From NCBI GenBank assembly GCA_003117195.1, contig BDSI01000060.1, forward strand, positions 111,001 through 175,000: 64,000 nt of DNA, in the 5' to 3' direction. This document shows, piece by piece, positions 33,270-44,889 of the stretch (position 1 is its first letter; each line of letters begins with the position of its first letter). This stretch comes from Eudorina sp. 2006-703-Eu-15. Taxonomy: Eukaryota; Chlorophyta; Chlorophyceae; Chlamydomonadales; Volvocaceae. Under the pieces are notes generated by a model. That model saw only the letters and a list, made by a program, of their open reading frames with translations, searched no databases and had not been told where the DNA came from. The position numbers and the translations under genes are program-made.

Positions 33270-33684
33270 ATGAGCTCGGCCTCGCGGCACGCTGTGTTGT
33301 GTCTGCTTCGAGAGCTGTTGAGGCGAACCAAAACGCAGCCAAGGTCAGCATGAAAAACGGATTGATCTGGTTGGCATTGATGCACGGAAAGTCGAAGTCA
33401 TAGCTTCCGCTGTGCCGCCCGGTCCACATTCGGAACAGGAATTTGATAGTTCCCTGGCGGAAGTATATCCTGCGCCAGTTCAAGAATCATTCGTCGGAGG
33501 CCAATCCGGATGCTGTGAGGCTCTTGATCCAACGCGCTTACCTGGACGCGGAATACTACCAACTGCAGGTACGAACCCTTGACATCTTGCGCGCTTTTTC
33601 CCTACTGGGCATTCCAGTTTCTTCATTTCCAGATTTAGTACCCTCTCGGTGCAGGTCTGTGCAAGAAGGTTACGTGCACCGTAG
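33270..33684 (+). CDS. LYR-motif family protein, LYRM9-like
   Basis: Three exons join in phase: 33270-33343, 33439-33568 and 33655-33684. They give about 77 residues, the usual size for this group. The first helix reads AVLCLLRELLRRTKTQP, where families usually have LYR; here it is LLR. The second exon (WRKYILRQFKNH, then NPDAVRLLIQRAYLDAEYYQ) resembles human LYRM9 in the RQxFxxH and NPxxxxxxIxRA spacing. LYR proteins are small mitochondrial three-helix adaptors that act with acyl carrier protein in Fe-S cluster delivery and respiratory complex assembly. The role of LYRM9 itself is not well settled. The last exon (VCARRLRAP) is the least certain part, since alternative AG acceptors lie just upstream. 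No TGTAA was found close by. Confidence 0.7.
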
Positions 33685-34605
33685 TCCGTCGCTTGGACTT
33701 CCGCTGCCCGTGACGCTTACCATCTAGTATCAACGACCAGGGCGACACCCCTAGCAAATCAACCATTGTATTACGTTAATCCTGCTCGTATGGTGCGATT
33801 TGCTCAAAAAAGCAAATGAGGCCCGATCCCTGTTCGCTTGCAGTCACTCGACATCTCGCAGCGAATCATGGCCTTCGTGCGTGCCCCTATCCTCCTTGCA
33901 GTCACCCTTGCGGCGGCGCAGATTACCTCTTACCGGAGTAACCCCAGAAACCCGAACCCATTATCCCCCTGATCTGCTTTCCCGGCCCCCCGCTCCCTTT
34001 CCCCTACCAGCCGCCCCTGCACCTCCTACCCGCCAAGCCGCCCCCGCCGGTGAGGAAGAGCGACCAGACCCCGCTGGCTCCGGAACCGAGCCACGCCAGC
34101 AGTCGTCCAGCCCCACCCAACCCCGACCCCGCCTCATCACCGGCTTCGCCGCCGGGCGCCACCTCGCGCCGTCAGGTGCATCAGCCGCCCAAAGGCAGGG
34201 GCCAGCCCCCAGCCCGCGCACAGCCTCCCCCGCAGGGCCTCAACCGTCCTTAACCCTGAGCCGAGCTGCGGCGGAGCCGGAGTAGAGCAATAGCGGAGCC
34301 GCACCTGGAGCCACAGGAAGCAGGTCCGGTCGGTCCGGAGTTCGTTCCGGTTAGAAGAACGGAGAGAGAGGGGCGGAGAGAGCGAGGGGGGGCCGGAGAG
34401 AGAGAGAAAAGGGGCCGGAGAGGAAGTGCAGATATCACTCGGCAGTCTCTCACCGCCCCTGGAGTGACCTCGGAGCGGCAGCAGCAGCGACAGGAGCAGC
34501 GGCTGTAGCATTAGCAGTCGCAGTTGCGACCAGGGGGAGGGAGGCAGCCGTCGGGAAGAGGAAGAGGAAGAGAAGTACCCCCCAATTGCAAAGGAGCGGG
34601 GCCCC
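33685..34605. other. Intergenic region upstream of the transporter gene
   Basis: The sequence is Pro/Arg-biased and very GC-rich, with a GA-rich stretch at 34360-34420 (GAGAGAGAGGGG type) that probably lies in the promoter or 5' UTR of the transporter gene. Open frames here on both strands look like composition artefacts. Confidence 0.4.
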
Positions 34606-37098
34606 ATGACCCCCTCAAGTGCCCCGACGGCTGACGGCACAGCCGGCGGGGCCCCCGGCTTGCGCCACCGCGGCCCGGCGGCGGCGCAGCCGCCGCCGCC
34701 GCCACCGCAGCAGCGGGAACGACCCGTGGGTCTTTCCCGCCTTCTCGTGGGCGTCCTCAGCACCCTGACCTGGATGCTGTTCAGCTCCGCCGTCATCATC
34801 CTCAACAAGCGGCTCTACACGGGCGGCTTCGCCTACCCCTCCACTGTGACGGGGGTGGGGCAGCTCTTCTCAGCGGCCTCGGGGTTCGTGCTGGCGGCGG
34901 CGGTGCCGGGCCAGCGGCTGCGGCCGCCGCCGCGCCCGCTCGTGTTCCTGCGCGTGCTGCTGCCCATCGCGGCCTGCACCACAGGCAGCATGTACTTCGG
35001 CAACATGGCCTACCTGTACCTGACGGTGTCGTTCATCCAGATCCTCAAGGTGCGGGTGGGGTTGAGGGTGAGGGTGAGGGTGAGGGTGCGGGTGGGGTTG
35101 AGGGTGAGGATGAGGGTGGGGGTGGGGTGAGGATGAGGGTCCGGGGTAGGTCGGCGAGTATGAGGTGAAGACAAAACAAACGTCCATACTCGGCGGCTCT
35201 CAGCAAGCCCCCTTTCGGCCCCCTTTGCCCCACTTCCCTTCCCCATGCTCCCCTCCCGCTTCGTGTTCTCCCCCCCCTTCCCCCCTCCCCTTCCCGTCCA
35301 GGCCTTCACCCCCGCCATCACCCTGGCGCTGTGTGTGGTGGCGGGTCTGGAGCGGCCCACCCTGCCGCTCCTGGCCTCCATCGCGATGATCGTTGGGGGC
35401 ACCGCGGGGGCCGTGCTGGTGGAGAGCGGCGCGCCCTCCTTCAGTCTGTTGGGCTTCATGGCCTTCATGGCGTCGTCGCTGACGGAGGCGGCCAGGGTGG
35501 TGGGCGCGGAGCTGCTCCGGGTGAGGGGGGTCAGGGTGGTGGGCGCGGAGCTGCTGCGGGTGAGGGGGGTCAGGGTGGTTGGCCGAGGGGGTGGGGGAGG
35601 AGGGGTGTGTATGGTACGGCATGCGAATGCATGCGAGGGGGCATTGGGGGCTGGTAGATGAGATGATGGGAGGGAAGGAGAGAGGGGAGGGGGGATGAGG
35701 AAGGTATTCATAGTGGAAAGAAGGGTGAGGAGTGAGGGTGAGAGGTTTGGTGTGCCAAGGGGGAGGGGAGGGGAGGGAGGCGGGAAATGTAGTGGATGTG
35801 CATGTGTTGTTCAGGGCCTGCGGCAGAGTTGGGGCCGCCTCACAGCTGTCACATCTGTTCGCCGCGCGCTCTGGGCCGCTGGTGTGCCGTTGGACGCTAC
35901 CTCACCGTACGATGTACACATCGTGCACGTACATATTCGTGCACTGTACGGCACCGCGTGGTGTGCACCGCAGGACGGCTCCAAGTACAACACGGCCGAG
36001 TCGCTTGTCTACATCGGCGGCCCCACCGCGGCGCTGCTGCTGCTGGTGGCGGCGGTGGTGGAGTGGCCGGCCGCGCTGGCGGCCTCCGCCCACGGCGGCG
36101 GCTTCGCGCTGGTGGCGGCGCGGCCGGGGTTGTTCCTGACGGCCCCGCTGGTGTCCGCGCTTGTCAACATGAGCTGCTTCTTCGCCATCAACGCCACCAG
36201 CAGCCTGACTTTCAAGGTGGCGGGCTGCGTCAAGAACGTGGCGGTGGTCGGGTGCGTGGTGGTGGCGGTGGTGCTGGTGATGGTGCTGGAAGGGGGTTGG
36301 GGGAGGCGTTGAATGCGAGGAAAGGGCTCATAAGCACACTGCCTGGCGACACGGTGTATCGATCAGGAGAAAGGGGAGTGGGGAGGGGAAGAGCAAGTAA
36401 AAGAAAACGGTAGGCGGGGGGAGGGGGAGGGGGAGGGGGATGTCAACCGGACAAACTACTCTCTCCATTCAGTGACTTTTCGCGGGTTTCGCTGTCTGTC
36501 TTTGTTGACACGAGGGCGAGGGGGGAATCAAATACGAGCACGCCGCACGGAACCAACCCACGGGGTGAGGGGGAAGGGGAGGAGCGGAGATGGGCGGGCA
36601 GAAAGGCGGGACGGGGGTTGCGCAACACGGGTTTAGGATTCAGGGGGGAGGGCGGGGGAAGGCAGGAGCAGGGGAGGGGGTGTAGGGGAGGTTAAATGGA
36701 AAAAAGAAAGGTGTGGAGGGGACAGGGAGGTAGTCTTATCCTCGCTGGTGAACGGTCCCCCCGACCCGCGGCCCACTACGACCTCACCTGGCCCCCGCCG
36801 GTCCCCTGGTTCGTCGCCGTACAGGTACGGCGTCGTGACGCACGGCGAGGCCATCACCGCTCTGCAGTTGGCTGGCTACGCCGTCAGCGTGGCGGGTTTC
36901 GCTCTCTACTCGAAGGCCAAGAGCGAGCCCGCCGCCGCCCGGCCCAAGACCCCGGGCTCCGGGCAGCCGCCGGCGGTGACTGCTTCCGTTGCACCTGCAG
37001 CTGCTGCCGCTGCAGCAGCAGCAGCTGCTGCTGCCAACGGCGCTCCAGGGCGGGTCAACGAGGAGGACAGGGGCGGGGGCAAGAGCAAGCGCGCGTGA
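34606..37098 (+). CDS. TPT/DMT-superfamily transporter (sugar-phosphate or nucleotide-sugar type)
   Basis: Four exons join in phase: 34606-35049, 35302-35520, 35974-36251 and 36825-37098, giving 404 residues. The architecture fits the drug/metabolite superfamily branch of triose-phosphate and nucleotide-sugar translocators. A short Pro-rich N-terminus leads into SSAVIILNKRLYTGGF, then YLYLTVSFIQILKAFTPAITL and EAARVVGAELLR. The second half has KYNTAESLVYIGGPT and LTFKVAGCVKNVAVV, then THGEAITALQLAGYAVSVAGFALYS. I count eight to ten hydrophobic segments. The tail from about residue 345 is Ala/Pro/Lys-rich, probably cytosolic, ending KSKRA. Location is likely Golgi/ER or plastid envelope, and the substrate cannot be read from the sequence. 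The exon 2/intron 2 boundary is tandemly duplicated, creating a second donor 39 nt downstream in frame. Confidence 0.88.
35050..35130 (+). repeat. GTGAGGGTGAGGG-type G-rich repeat in transporter intron 1
   Basis: The first 80 bases of intron 1 consist of GTGAGG/GTGCGGGTGGGG units directly after the donor. Several runs of G on the RNA strand could form G-quadruplexes. Confidence 0.65.
35491..35582 (+). repeat. Tandem duplication of a 5' splice site
   Basis: A 39-bp unit ending ...[22 protein letters not shown] occurs twice in a row, so both the last 20-odd coding bases and the intron start are duplicated. Donors lie at 35521 and 35560. Use of the second would add 13 codons without a stop (starting VRGVRVVGAE). 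Confidence 0.8.
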
Positions 37099-37408
37099 AA
37101 GGGGATGGGCGGAGAGGGTTACGTCTGTTTGGGGGGGCCGGTTACGTCGTCACCCCGCGGGCGACCGAGTCGATTGTTTGGTGGAGGATGTACGAAAGTG
37201 TCGTATGTCGTGCAGTGCCGTATGCGTTTTTGCGAGCCGGCGGCGGCGCCGGTCGTTTCGTCCCCTCGCCATCGTGCGTGTTGCACCCACCCACCCCCGC
37301 GCCGGGCCGCTGGTGGGTTCGTCGTTGTTTGCGATGAGGCTATTTTGACACTTTGACACTTGGCAGACCCCGATATGTATGCCAATATAACATATATTGG
37401 AGTCCATT

Positions 37409-37470
37409 TATCCCATCCCGTCCCATCCCATCCCGTCCCATCCCGTCCCATCCCGTCCCGTCCCGTCCCA
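37409..37470. repeat. (TCCCRTCCCG)n microsatellite
   Basis: A run of TCCCATCCCG and TCCCGTCCCA units in the intergenic region, with no coding role. Confidence 0.8.
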
Positions 37471-38251
37471 CTCAACCGATGCGATACCCCACCCAATCAA
37501 CCCAATCGAGACCCCCGCGACAGCCCCCGAGCTGCCGTAGCGGTGCGCGGTGCGTGCATCTGAGGGAGCGAGGGGATGAGCACAGGCGGCTGGGGTGGTA
37601 CGGGCGTGCGGCAGGGTCCGCGCCTTGTGCGCCACCCCCACCCCCGCGTGACGCGGGTGATGCGGGACGGCGGGGGAGGGAGGGACAGCAAAGCCGTACG
37701 AGTTGGCGAGGCTCCCGGGTTCGGGTCGGGGCAGCGGTGTCGGGGCGGTGCGCGTGTGGGCGGTGCGGCTGCGGGCGGCCGGCTGCGGGCGCGTTGTCCG
37801 CTGGGCGACGCCGCGGCAGCGATGCCGTACGTGCTGTCTTACTCCAGTTGCACTCCTCCCCAGCCCCGTGCCCGCTGGCGCCCGACTGGGTGGCGGTGGG
37901 GCCGCCGGCACCCGGGGCGCGCCGAATCAGCTGTCTGACAGCCTTCGCTTCATTTGCTCGGGATGCCCCCCCCCCTGGGGATTCATTCCATTCTTGGTGA
38001 TCCGGTGCCCCTTGCCTGGCGTGTGGCTCACACCCGCTCTTCTTTCAGCGCTGACGGCGGAGAGCTCTCGGCCGCGATCTCTGGTTTCAAGGGGAGGGCT
38101 GTGGCTGTGGCTGTGGGGTGGCCGGTCGTTGGCCCGGCCCGTCCGGCATTCCACGCAGACATGCCTTGGAGAGTGGAGCCAGGCGGGGGCGGGACAGTTC
38201 CTTCAATTCTCATTCATATTAAAATTTTAAAGAATGAATCATGAATGGATG

Positions 38252-38256
38252 TTACA
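38252..38256 (-). terminator. Minus-strand TGTAA poly(A) signal of the Integrator gene
   Basis: TTACA on the plus strand reads TGTAA on the minus strand. It lies 106 nt after the proposed stop codon at 38364-38362, a normal spacing in green algae, and supports ending the gene here. Confidence 0.55.
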
Positions 38257-38361
38257 GCGGACCCCACGAAGAGATCATCAGTGCCACCTACCACGGGTTG
38301 CATCCCCAGCGACGACCCCCCTCCCCCCCGCGTGCCCCGCCGTACGTACGGACTCCTGGTG

Positions 38362-41300
38362 CTACGGCAAGGGTTGCCGCGTCCGCATCAGCTGCGGCCG
38401 TACGGCCCACGTGCCGATCACGTCACACCCTGTACATCCGCGCCACGGCCGTCAGCAGCCCCCCGGACACATGCCGCGGCAGCGCCGGCGCCAGCACCTC
38501 CGGCTGTACGGCATGTGCGCCCGCCAGCACCAGCAACCGCAGTACGGCGTCCGCCGGCAGGCGCTGCAGCGCCGCCGACCGCGGACTGGCGGTGTCGGAC
38601 CCTCCGCCGGCTGCCATCGGCGGCGGCGCCGCCGCCGCTGCTGCTGTTTCTGCTGCTGCACCGGCACCGGCGTCCGTCGTTGCAGGCTGTGCCAGCGGCG
38701 GCGACGGCGGCGGCAGCTGTTGCGGCGGCGGCGAGAGCTCGGTTGTGATGCCGGCGGCGGCCGCCGGTGCGGCGGCGCCCAGCCGCCACGCCGTCGCCGC
38801 GGCGGCGCGCCAGTCGGGGGCCGAGGGGTTGGCGGCGACGCAGCGGCGCAGCGCCTGCCCAGCCGCCCATTCCACACCACAACACGCACCACACCACATT
38901 GGGTATATATCCTATACGCATACGGGCAATTCTGTGGGCACTTCTCTGCCCCTTGCATGTCACGCACACCTGTCCTGCCCGCCAGAGGACACACACACCT
39001 CAAGGAGGTTCGCAGCGGACGAGGCACACACGCACCTGCACCACCTCCCGCAGGAGCGCCGGTCGCACCAGCTTGAGCCGCCCCAGGGCACGCACCACCG
39101 CCGCTCGCGTCCCGCCGTCCGTGTCCCGAGCCCCCGCCGCAAGCGACCGGATTAACTCCTCCGTCAGCAGCGGCGGCAGGCCCCGCCGAGGCGGCGGCGC
39201 CGCCGGCGCCGCCGCGGCCGCGGCCGCGGCCGCGGCCTCCGCCGCCGCCAGGTGGCGGCGCGCCGCCGCCTCGATCCGCAGCAGCCGGCCGACGCCTCGC
39301 GCCGCCGCCCGTCGTACTTCCGGAAGCTCGTCCAGGAGCGCGTCGATAAGGCCCTCGCAGATGGCGGCGGCGGCCTCGGCGTTGCCGCCGCCGGCGGCAA
39401 TCCTGGGGTCGGAGATGGCGGGCAGGCCAGCACTCAGCATAGCTTGGGGAGGAACGGCGCCGTTGGAAGATATTGGGATCTGGAGCATGGTTGGTACGGC
39501 AGTACGGTGTAAAGGGAGCGATGGACAGGTCAGCCATCGGCAGGATCAGTTTCCCCCAAAGCTCCGCGCGAACCCCTGCATGACAGCGGGAAGACAATGT
39601 ATCGAACACGACGCATGCACGACGCCGCGATGCCGTACGGTGTGACATCGTACAGATCTCGCACCTGGACCCTGCCGAGCCGCCGATGCCGCCGATGCGC
39701 ACCGACAGCCCCGCACCGGCTGCCGTACTCGGCCCCGCCGCCGCGCCGGGCCCTCCGGGCCCTGTCCTGCCCGCTACGCCGCCGCGGCCGCCGTCGTCGT
39801 CGCGGGGCGCCGTAACCCCGCCCGCCGGCGCCGTCACCGCCGCCGCCACTGCTGCAGTGACTGCAGCCTGATACTCGTACTCCGCCAACTGCGTCATGGC
39901 CTCGAGGGTCGCGGTGCGGACCTGGGCAGAGTCCGCGGGTGGTTAGGAGCAACGGTTTGGTTAGGGGGCATGGTTGGTTAGGAGCGACGGTTGGTTAGGG
40001 GGAACGGTCGGTTAGGAGCGACGGTTGGTTAGCCGCCACGGTTGGTTGGGTGTTCAAGCGCTTGGCGCCACACTACTGGGGGTTGGTTAGGGCCAAAACA
40101 AACAGTTCGGGGGCCCCTAGGCCCAAAAACGTGTCCATCCAGCGGTGTCGGAGAGGCCCACCCACCTCCCAGTGCTCGTCCTCGCTGCCCAGTACGAACG
40201 CCCCCACCGCGTTCTCCAGTAGGAGCAGATCATCACTGTTGCTGGCCAGCACGGATCCGGATCCGGTTCCGGAGCCTGGGCCAGATCCGGGGCCTGGTCC
40301 GGGGCCGGATCTGGAACCGGATCCAGGCCCCTGCCCGGGTGCGGATCTAGCGGCGGCGGCGATCCAGGACTGCGGCTCCCAAGCGGAGGTGGTCAGGCGC
40401 TTGCCTGGGGGCCGCCGAGGTGGGCAAGAGGTGGGCGGTGGGGTGGGCGGTGGGGTGGGCGGTGGGGTGGGCGGTGGGGTGGACGGCCATGGGAGGTACG
40501 GCGCAGCAAGGCGCCAGGTGGGGTACCGCAGTCTTGGCGGCAGGACGTGTCAGGAGTATGAAGGCAGACCCCCCCCATCAAATACCAATTTTAGCAAAAC
40601 AATAAGAGGTATATATATATATGTTTTGATTGGATTGTGCTCGGGGGACAATTTGCGGAGAAAGGGCCTGCTGCGTTCAAACCCCAGCGCAGTCGAAAAA
40701 GCGCTGCCCAGTTTGCCCTGCTACACGCTATTCCGCCGGAACAGCGTCGACAATTGCCAGGGGTTGTTCGAGTAGGTTAACAAGATAAAACCAAACCCCA
40801 AGGAACGAACCCGGGCAGGAGGGGACAGGGCGGCGCTCCAGGGAGAGAAGGAAAGGGGCAAACTCACCCTGACCTGCCCCGCCGCCCTCCGCTGCACCCG
40901 GCCCGACCGCCGCCGCGCCGCCAGCCCCATCTGCCGCCGCCCTCTTGCCCCCCGCCTTGCCGCCGGGCACGCTGCCGCCGCCGCCGCCGCCGCCGGCACC
41001 TGGCTGCGCTGCCGCCACCGCCGCCGCCGCCGTTGCCGCCGGCACGCCGGCGGCTGGCGGCGGCGCCGCCACCCGCAGCGTGGTCTTCTTACTAAGCGCC
41101 TGCACGGCAACCGTCACGGCAGCGGTGGCCCTACATGCATGTACCGTATGGGGCCGTACTGCCTCTCATCGTACAACCTCACCACCTTCCCCCTTTGCAC
41201 CCCCTTTTACGCGTGCGCTCGTTGGCACGGCAGCGGCGCCTGCCGTACGCGCCGTTCCCCTCGCTTGCGCCGGGCTGCTGCCGCCCAAGCACGCTGGGGC

Positions 41301-44300
41301 GTGCGGGGCGGTGGGGCGGCTCTCCTGGCTGCCCCCCAGGCGCACTCTCGCCCTGCCCATGAAGATGAACTCTACTCCACGAATCCCCCTCACACCATAG
41401 CACTGTAACGGTTACATTACATTGCCAACCCCGGCACCACCACAACCACCACAACCACCACCACAATCACCACCACAACCACCACCGCCACCGCCACACC
41501 TGGCCCCTCACCTGCAGCTTGACTCGCAGGCTCGCGGCGTGGAGGCCTGCAACGGCCGCGACGGTTGAGACGGTTGTGGCAGTTAGTTATGCGTGTTCAA
41601 TAACAATTGCTTTCCGTACGACTCCCCCGGGGTCCCATGCAATGCACACACATATGTGTGTGTGTTATACATGGTTGGGGGTGCGTAACCCCATACCTGC
41701 ACATACCCATACGAGCCGGAGGCCCAAGGGCAAACAAAACGCCCAAAAGCACTGGTTTGCAATACCGCATTAACAGGAGTCGACGAGACTAGCGCCCAAA
41801 GGGCACGATAGAATTACGGTGAGCCCACATGCGCTCATATACACACGCGCGTCGGAGTACGACATACACAAACCCACCCACGCCCCGACGCACGACACCG
41901 CCTCTTGGACGCTTCCCCGTGCATCCACCCACCCCTCCGGCCAGCAGGCCGCCCAATCTATCCATCCCTGTGCATGCGCACCGCTTACTTTTTGACCACA
42001 GCCGCGAAACAAACCACTGCCACTGCAAGGGCCACTGCAAGGGCCCTGCGAAGGCCCAGTTTCCCAAAGCCCCCCATCCAGACCGCAACTACTACTACGC
42101 GAACTACTACTACGCGAACGACTACTATGACCTTCCGGCCATAAGGCCCCCAGACGCACCCGCCAACGCCCTCAGCGCTTGCAGCCGGAGGCCCCGCAGC
42201 GGATCCGCCACCAGCGCACAAAGCCGCATGAACGCGTCGTCCGCCAGTCGCGCCGCAACGCCAAAGTGCGTGCCGTACGGGAGCTCCGGAACCAGCACCG
42301 CCAGCGCCGAAACCAGCGACACGGCGGCGGCGCGGGGCTCCTCGGCGTCGTCGGAGAGCGCGGCGGCGGCGGCGGCGTAGGCGGCCGCGGCGGCGGCGGG
42401 GTCCAAGCGGTGCGGCGGCGGCGGAACCGCCGCCGCCGCCGCCGTGACGTTGGGATGGGGAGCCATGACGCCGGGGCAGCGGCTCTCCGCCGCTGCCACG
42501 CAGGCCTGCAGGACAGCAGCGGAGACGGCAACGGAGGTCAGTTCCGAGTTGGGGCGCGTGCGATGCGTGCGATGCGCCGCCAGACTGGGTTCGACGACGG
42601 CTCGTTCACCTCATCGTGCCGTGCAGTACGACACACCTGCTGCAGCGCGCACAGGCAGGCCGCCCGTACCAGCGGGTGCGGGTGACGCCGCAGCTCCAGC
42701 AGCGGCGCCCAGCCTACCGCCTCGGAGAGACCCGCGGGTCGCTCAGCCGCCGGGGTCCCGCCGGACGATGGCAGCGGCAGCGGCGGCAGCTGTATTTGAA
42801 GCTGCAGGCTGCAGCCCAGCAGGCGCGCCGCTGCCGCTACAGCCGCGGCGTCCGCGCAGCGGCCGTACAGCGCAGCGATGGTGGATCCCGCCAAGTAGAC
42901 GCCATTGCAGCGAGGTTCGTACAACACCTTTGCCGCCGCCGCCGCCGCTGACGCCGATGCCGCCGCGTTATCGCGCATGGTCGGTTCTTTAACAGCGGCC
43001 GTAGCAGCAGCCGTAGCAGCAGCCGTAGCACCAGCTGTAGCACCAGCTGTATCGGATTCGGACACGGGCGGCGCCGCCAGGTAGGTCCGCAGCGCCGCCG
43101 ACAGCAAGTCCGCTAGCGCCGACAGCGCGGCCCTGCAGCAGCGCAGCGCAGTGCAGAGCACCACCCGGCAGAGATCGGAGGCACCGCCACCACCACGACT
43201 ATCACCATCACCATCACCATCAACATCAACATCATTACCATTATCACTACCACTATCACTTTACTATACTTCCCTGTTTCACTGTGCTCGTACCACTCTC
43301 TGTGCCCCGGTGAGGTGCCCCGAAACCAGTGCGGTGCAAAGTGCGGCGGAGGACGCTCGTAACGCCCACCACGTCATCGTCATCTGAGACAGCTGTCTGA
43401 AGAGCTGTGGCGGTTGGGGTTTGGGGTGCGTCGTACGACCGGAGCCGAAGCGTGGTACTGCCATCAAGCCGCGTTGAGGTCTTTTCGCGGTTGCGGACGA
43501 GTGGGGGGCGGCGGATACACCGCCGAGCATCTCAGGACGGGGAGGGCGAGGTGCATCATCGATCACAGGTCGTACAAGTCATACAGGTCGTACAGGTCGT
43601 ACAGCCACAGCAACGGCAAGGGCAAGCAAGGGGAGGCGGGTTTTTGGGTGGTGGACGTCCGCCGGCTGATCAACGCTGTGGGGAGGTGCGGGTTCGACTC
43701 TGGGGTTCGGGTGAAGGGCAGCGGAAGCGCGCCCCCCCTGGAGACCAGCATAGGTACGTACGGCAGTTGAAGTGAAGCCACTCCACACTCGGAACCCCCG
43801 CATCACACTCGGCCACCAGCCAACCAACAACTAACCAACTAACGGGGCTTTGGGCATATGGCCACGTCTTCTCGACACCTTATGCCGTTTCCATGCGCAC
43901 ATCCGTCTGGTTCTTCAGATGGCAGCGACCTGGATGATCCGCTCGCGTCAGTGTGGGTGAGGCTTGGGCTTTGGGGGCTTTGAGGTTGAAGTGAGAACGG
44001 CCCAGACACGCCCGGACCGGCGACAGGCTTTGGGGTTCAAGAGCTTGGTGGTGACGTGACGTGAAGAGCTGAGAACGATGAACACCGAAGCGCCAGCGCC
44101 CCGCGTTGGGCCTGTGGTCCGCCACGACCCGTCACCCACCATCGCACCCGTCAGTCAGTAGTCACATGGGGACATGGTTGGGACGCGGGCCCCCTTTTGG
44201 CCTTTGGGGGCGATGCATCTCGCCCTGTCTCAAAGCGACTGCCCCACGGACCTAGCGGCCGGCTCCGGAACCGTGGCGTCGGCGGTCACGCGCGCCAACC

Positions 44301-44889
44301 ATACCGCAGCATCGCGCAGCAGGCGCCCATCCGCGGCACCCGTCCCGCAGCCGGGGCTGGTGCCGCTGCCCAGCCCGTCCTCCGCTTGCGAGCCACCGCT
44401 GCCCTCGCCGCCGCCGCCGCCGCTGCAGCTGGGGCTGCCATCTCCGGGAGCACTGGGCTGTAGGGCTTGGACAGCTGCAGTCGCCACCGAAGCGATATGA
44501 AGGGCTGCTGCCGGGCCCTGGGCACCGTGTCGTTGCGCCTCGGTCAGCAGTGCACGCAGGCTGGGAGACGGGTGGCGGTCTGCTTGCTGCGATGCTGCGC
44601 TCCCTGGATTACCGTTCCGGACCGGGCACGGTGCACCAGGTGAACTGTGCGACCGCGTGACCCCACCACCACTGGGTCGGGTCGGGTGTGTTCTCGGCAC
44701 GACTGAATCAGCCTCCCGCAAAGCGCCTCCGTCGGCGATACTTTGATGGAGTTCATCGGAGGCAGGTAGGGGTGCCTTTGTTGAATAACTGGTCGAGTTA
44801 GGCCAGTTGAAACTTACTTTCGGGGCGGTCGCCTGACTTAATCCTTCAAGTGATGCCAATAGAGTGCAAAGAGATGTGAGGTCTGACAT
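38362..44889 (-). CDS. INTS4: Integrator complex subunit 4-like HEAT-repeat protein
   Basis: INTS4 scaffolds the INTS9/INTS11 cleavage module that trims snRNA 3' ends and attenuates RNA polymerase II. The start at 44889 encodes MSDLTSLCTLLASLEGL. Exons that fit by phase are 43132-42637, 42505-42160, 41546-41512, 41099-40868, one ending at 40166, 39921-39665, 39402-39036, 38854-38429 and a tentative last exon 38391-38362. Exon 1 ends near 44250, and the part from 44250 to 43133 is unresolved. HEAT-like helices include AARLADDAFMRLCALVADPL, LRLQALRALAG and GAFVLGSEDEHWE|VRTATLEAM. The last is the landmark I match to the INTS4 block GAFVHGLEDE.xEVR. Long Ala, Gly and Gly-Ser/Pro runs separate the helices. 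The large C-terminal region of animal INTS4 seems shortened or unrecognised. Confidence 0.72.
39930..40090. repeat. GGTTAGGAGCGACGGTT-type intron repeat
   Basis: Irregular units of GGTTGGTTAGG plus AGCGACGG or GGGAACGG recur several times in an INTS4 intron. It looks loosely telomere-like but lacks a TTTTAGGG register. Confidence 0.6.
40425..40485. repeat. GTGGGGTGGGCG tandem repeat
   Basis: About four copies of a 12-bp GGTGGGGTGGGC unit lie in an INTS4 intron. Confidence 0.75.
41415..41495. repeat. (CCACCACAA)n microsatellite
   Basis: Irregular CACCACAACCACC units in an INTS4 intron just downstream (in gene sense) of the 35-nt exon 41546-41512. Confidence 0.7.
43190..43262. repeat. (ATCACC)n / (ATCAAC)n microsatellite
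   Basis: CATCACCATCACC grading into ACATCAACATCATTACC units within an INTS4 intron. Confidence 0.75.

Larger units (their letters stand above)
37099..38361. other. Convergent region between transporter and Integrator genes
   Basis: It holds a TCCCATCCCG-type microsatellite at about 37409-37470 and the two 3' UTRs. Frames from 37600 to 38000 show no motif. The minus-strand poly(A) signal at 38252-38256 marks the probable end of the Integrator transcript. Confidence 0.4.

Noticed and set aside
38452..39897. Single 481-codon minus-strand open frame in the INTS4 region
   Set aside because: It overlaps two true exons but reads through introns and in part in the wrong frame; the phase-checked exons explain the homology better.
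42179..42992. Plus-strand open frames opposite INTS4 exons
   Set aside because: Arg/Gly/Gln-rich shadows of the minus-strand HEAT-repeat exons, with no motif of their own.
43565..43610. Short TCGTACAGG repeats as a possible CRISPR-like array
   Set aside because: Four imperfect 9-bp units without spacers in an intron of a eukaryotic gene; a microsatellite.
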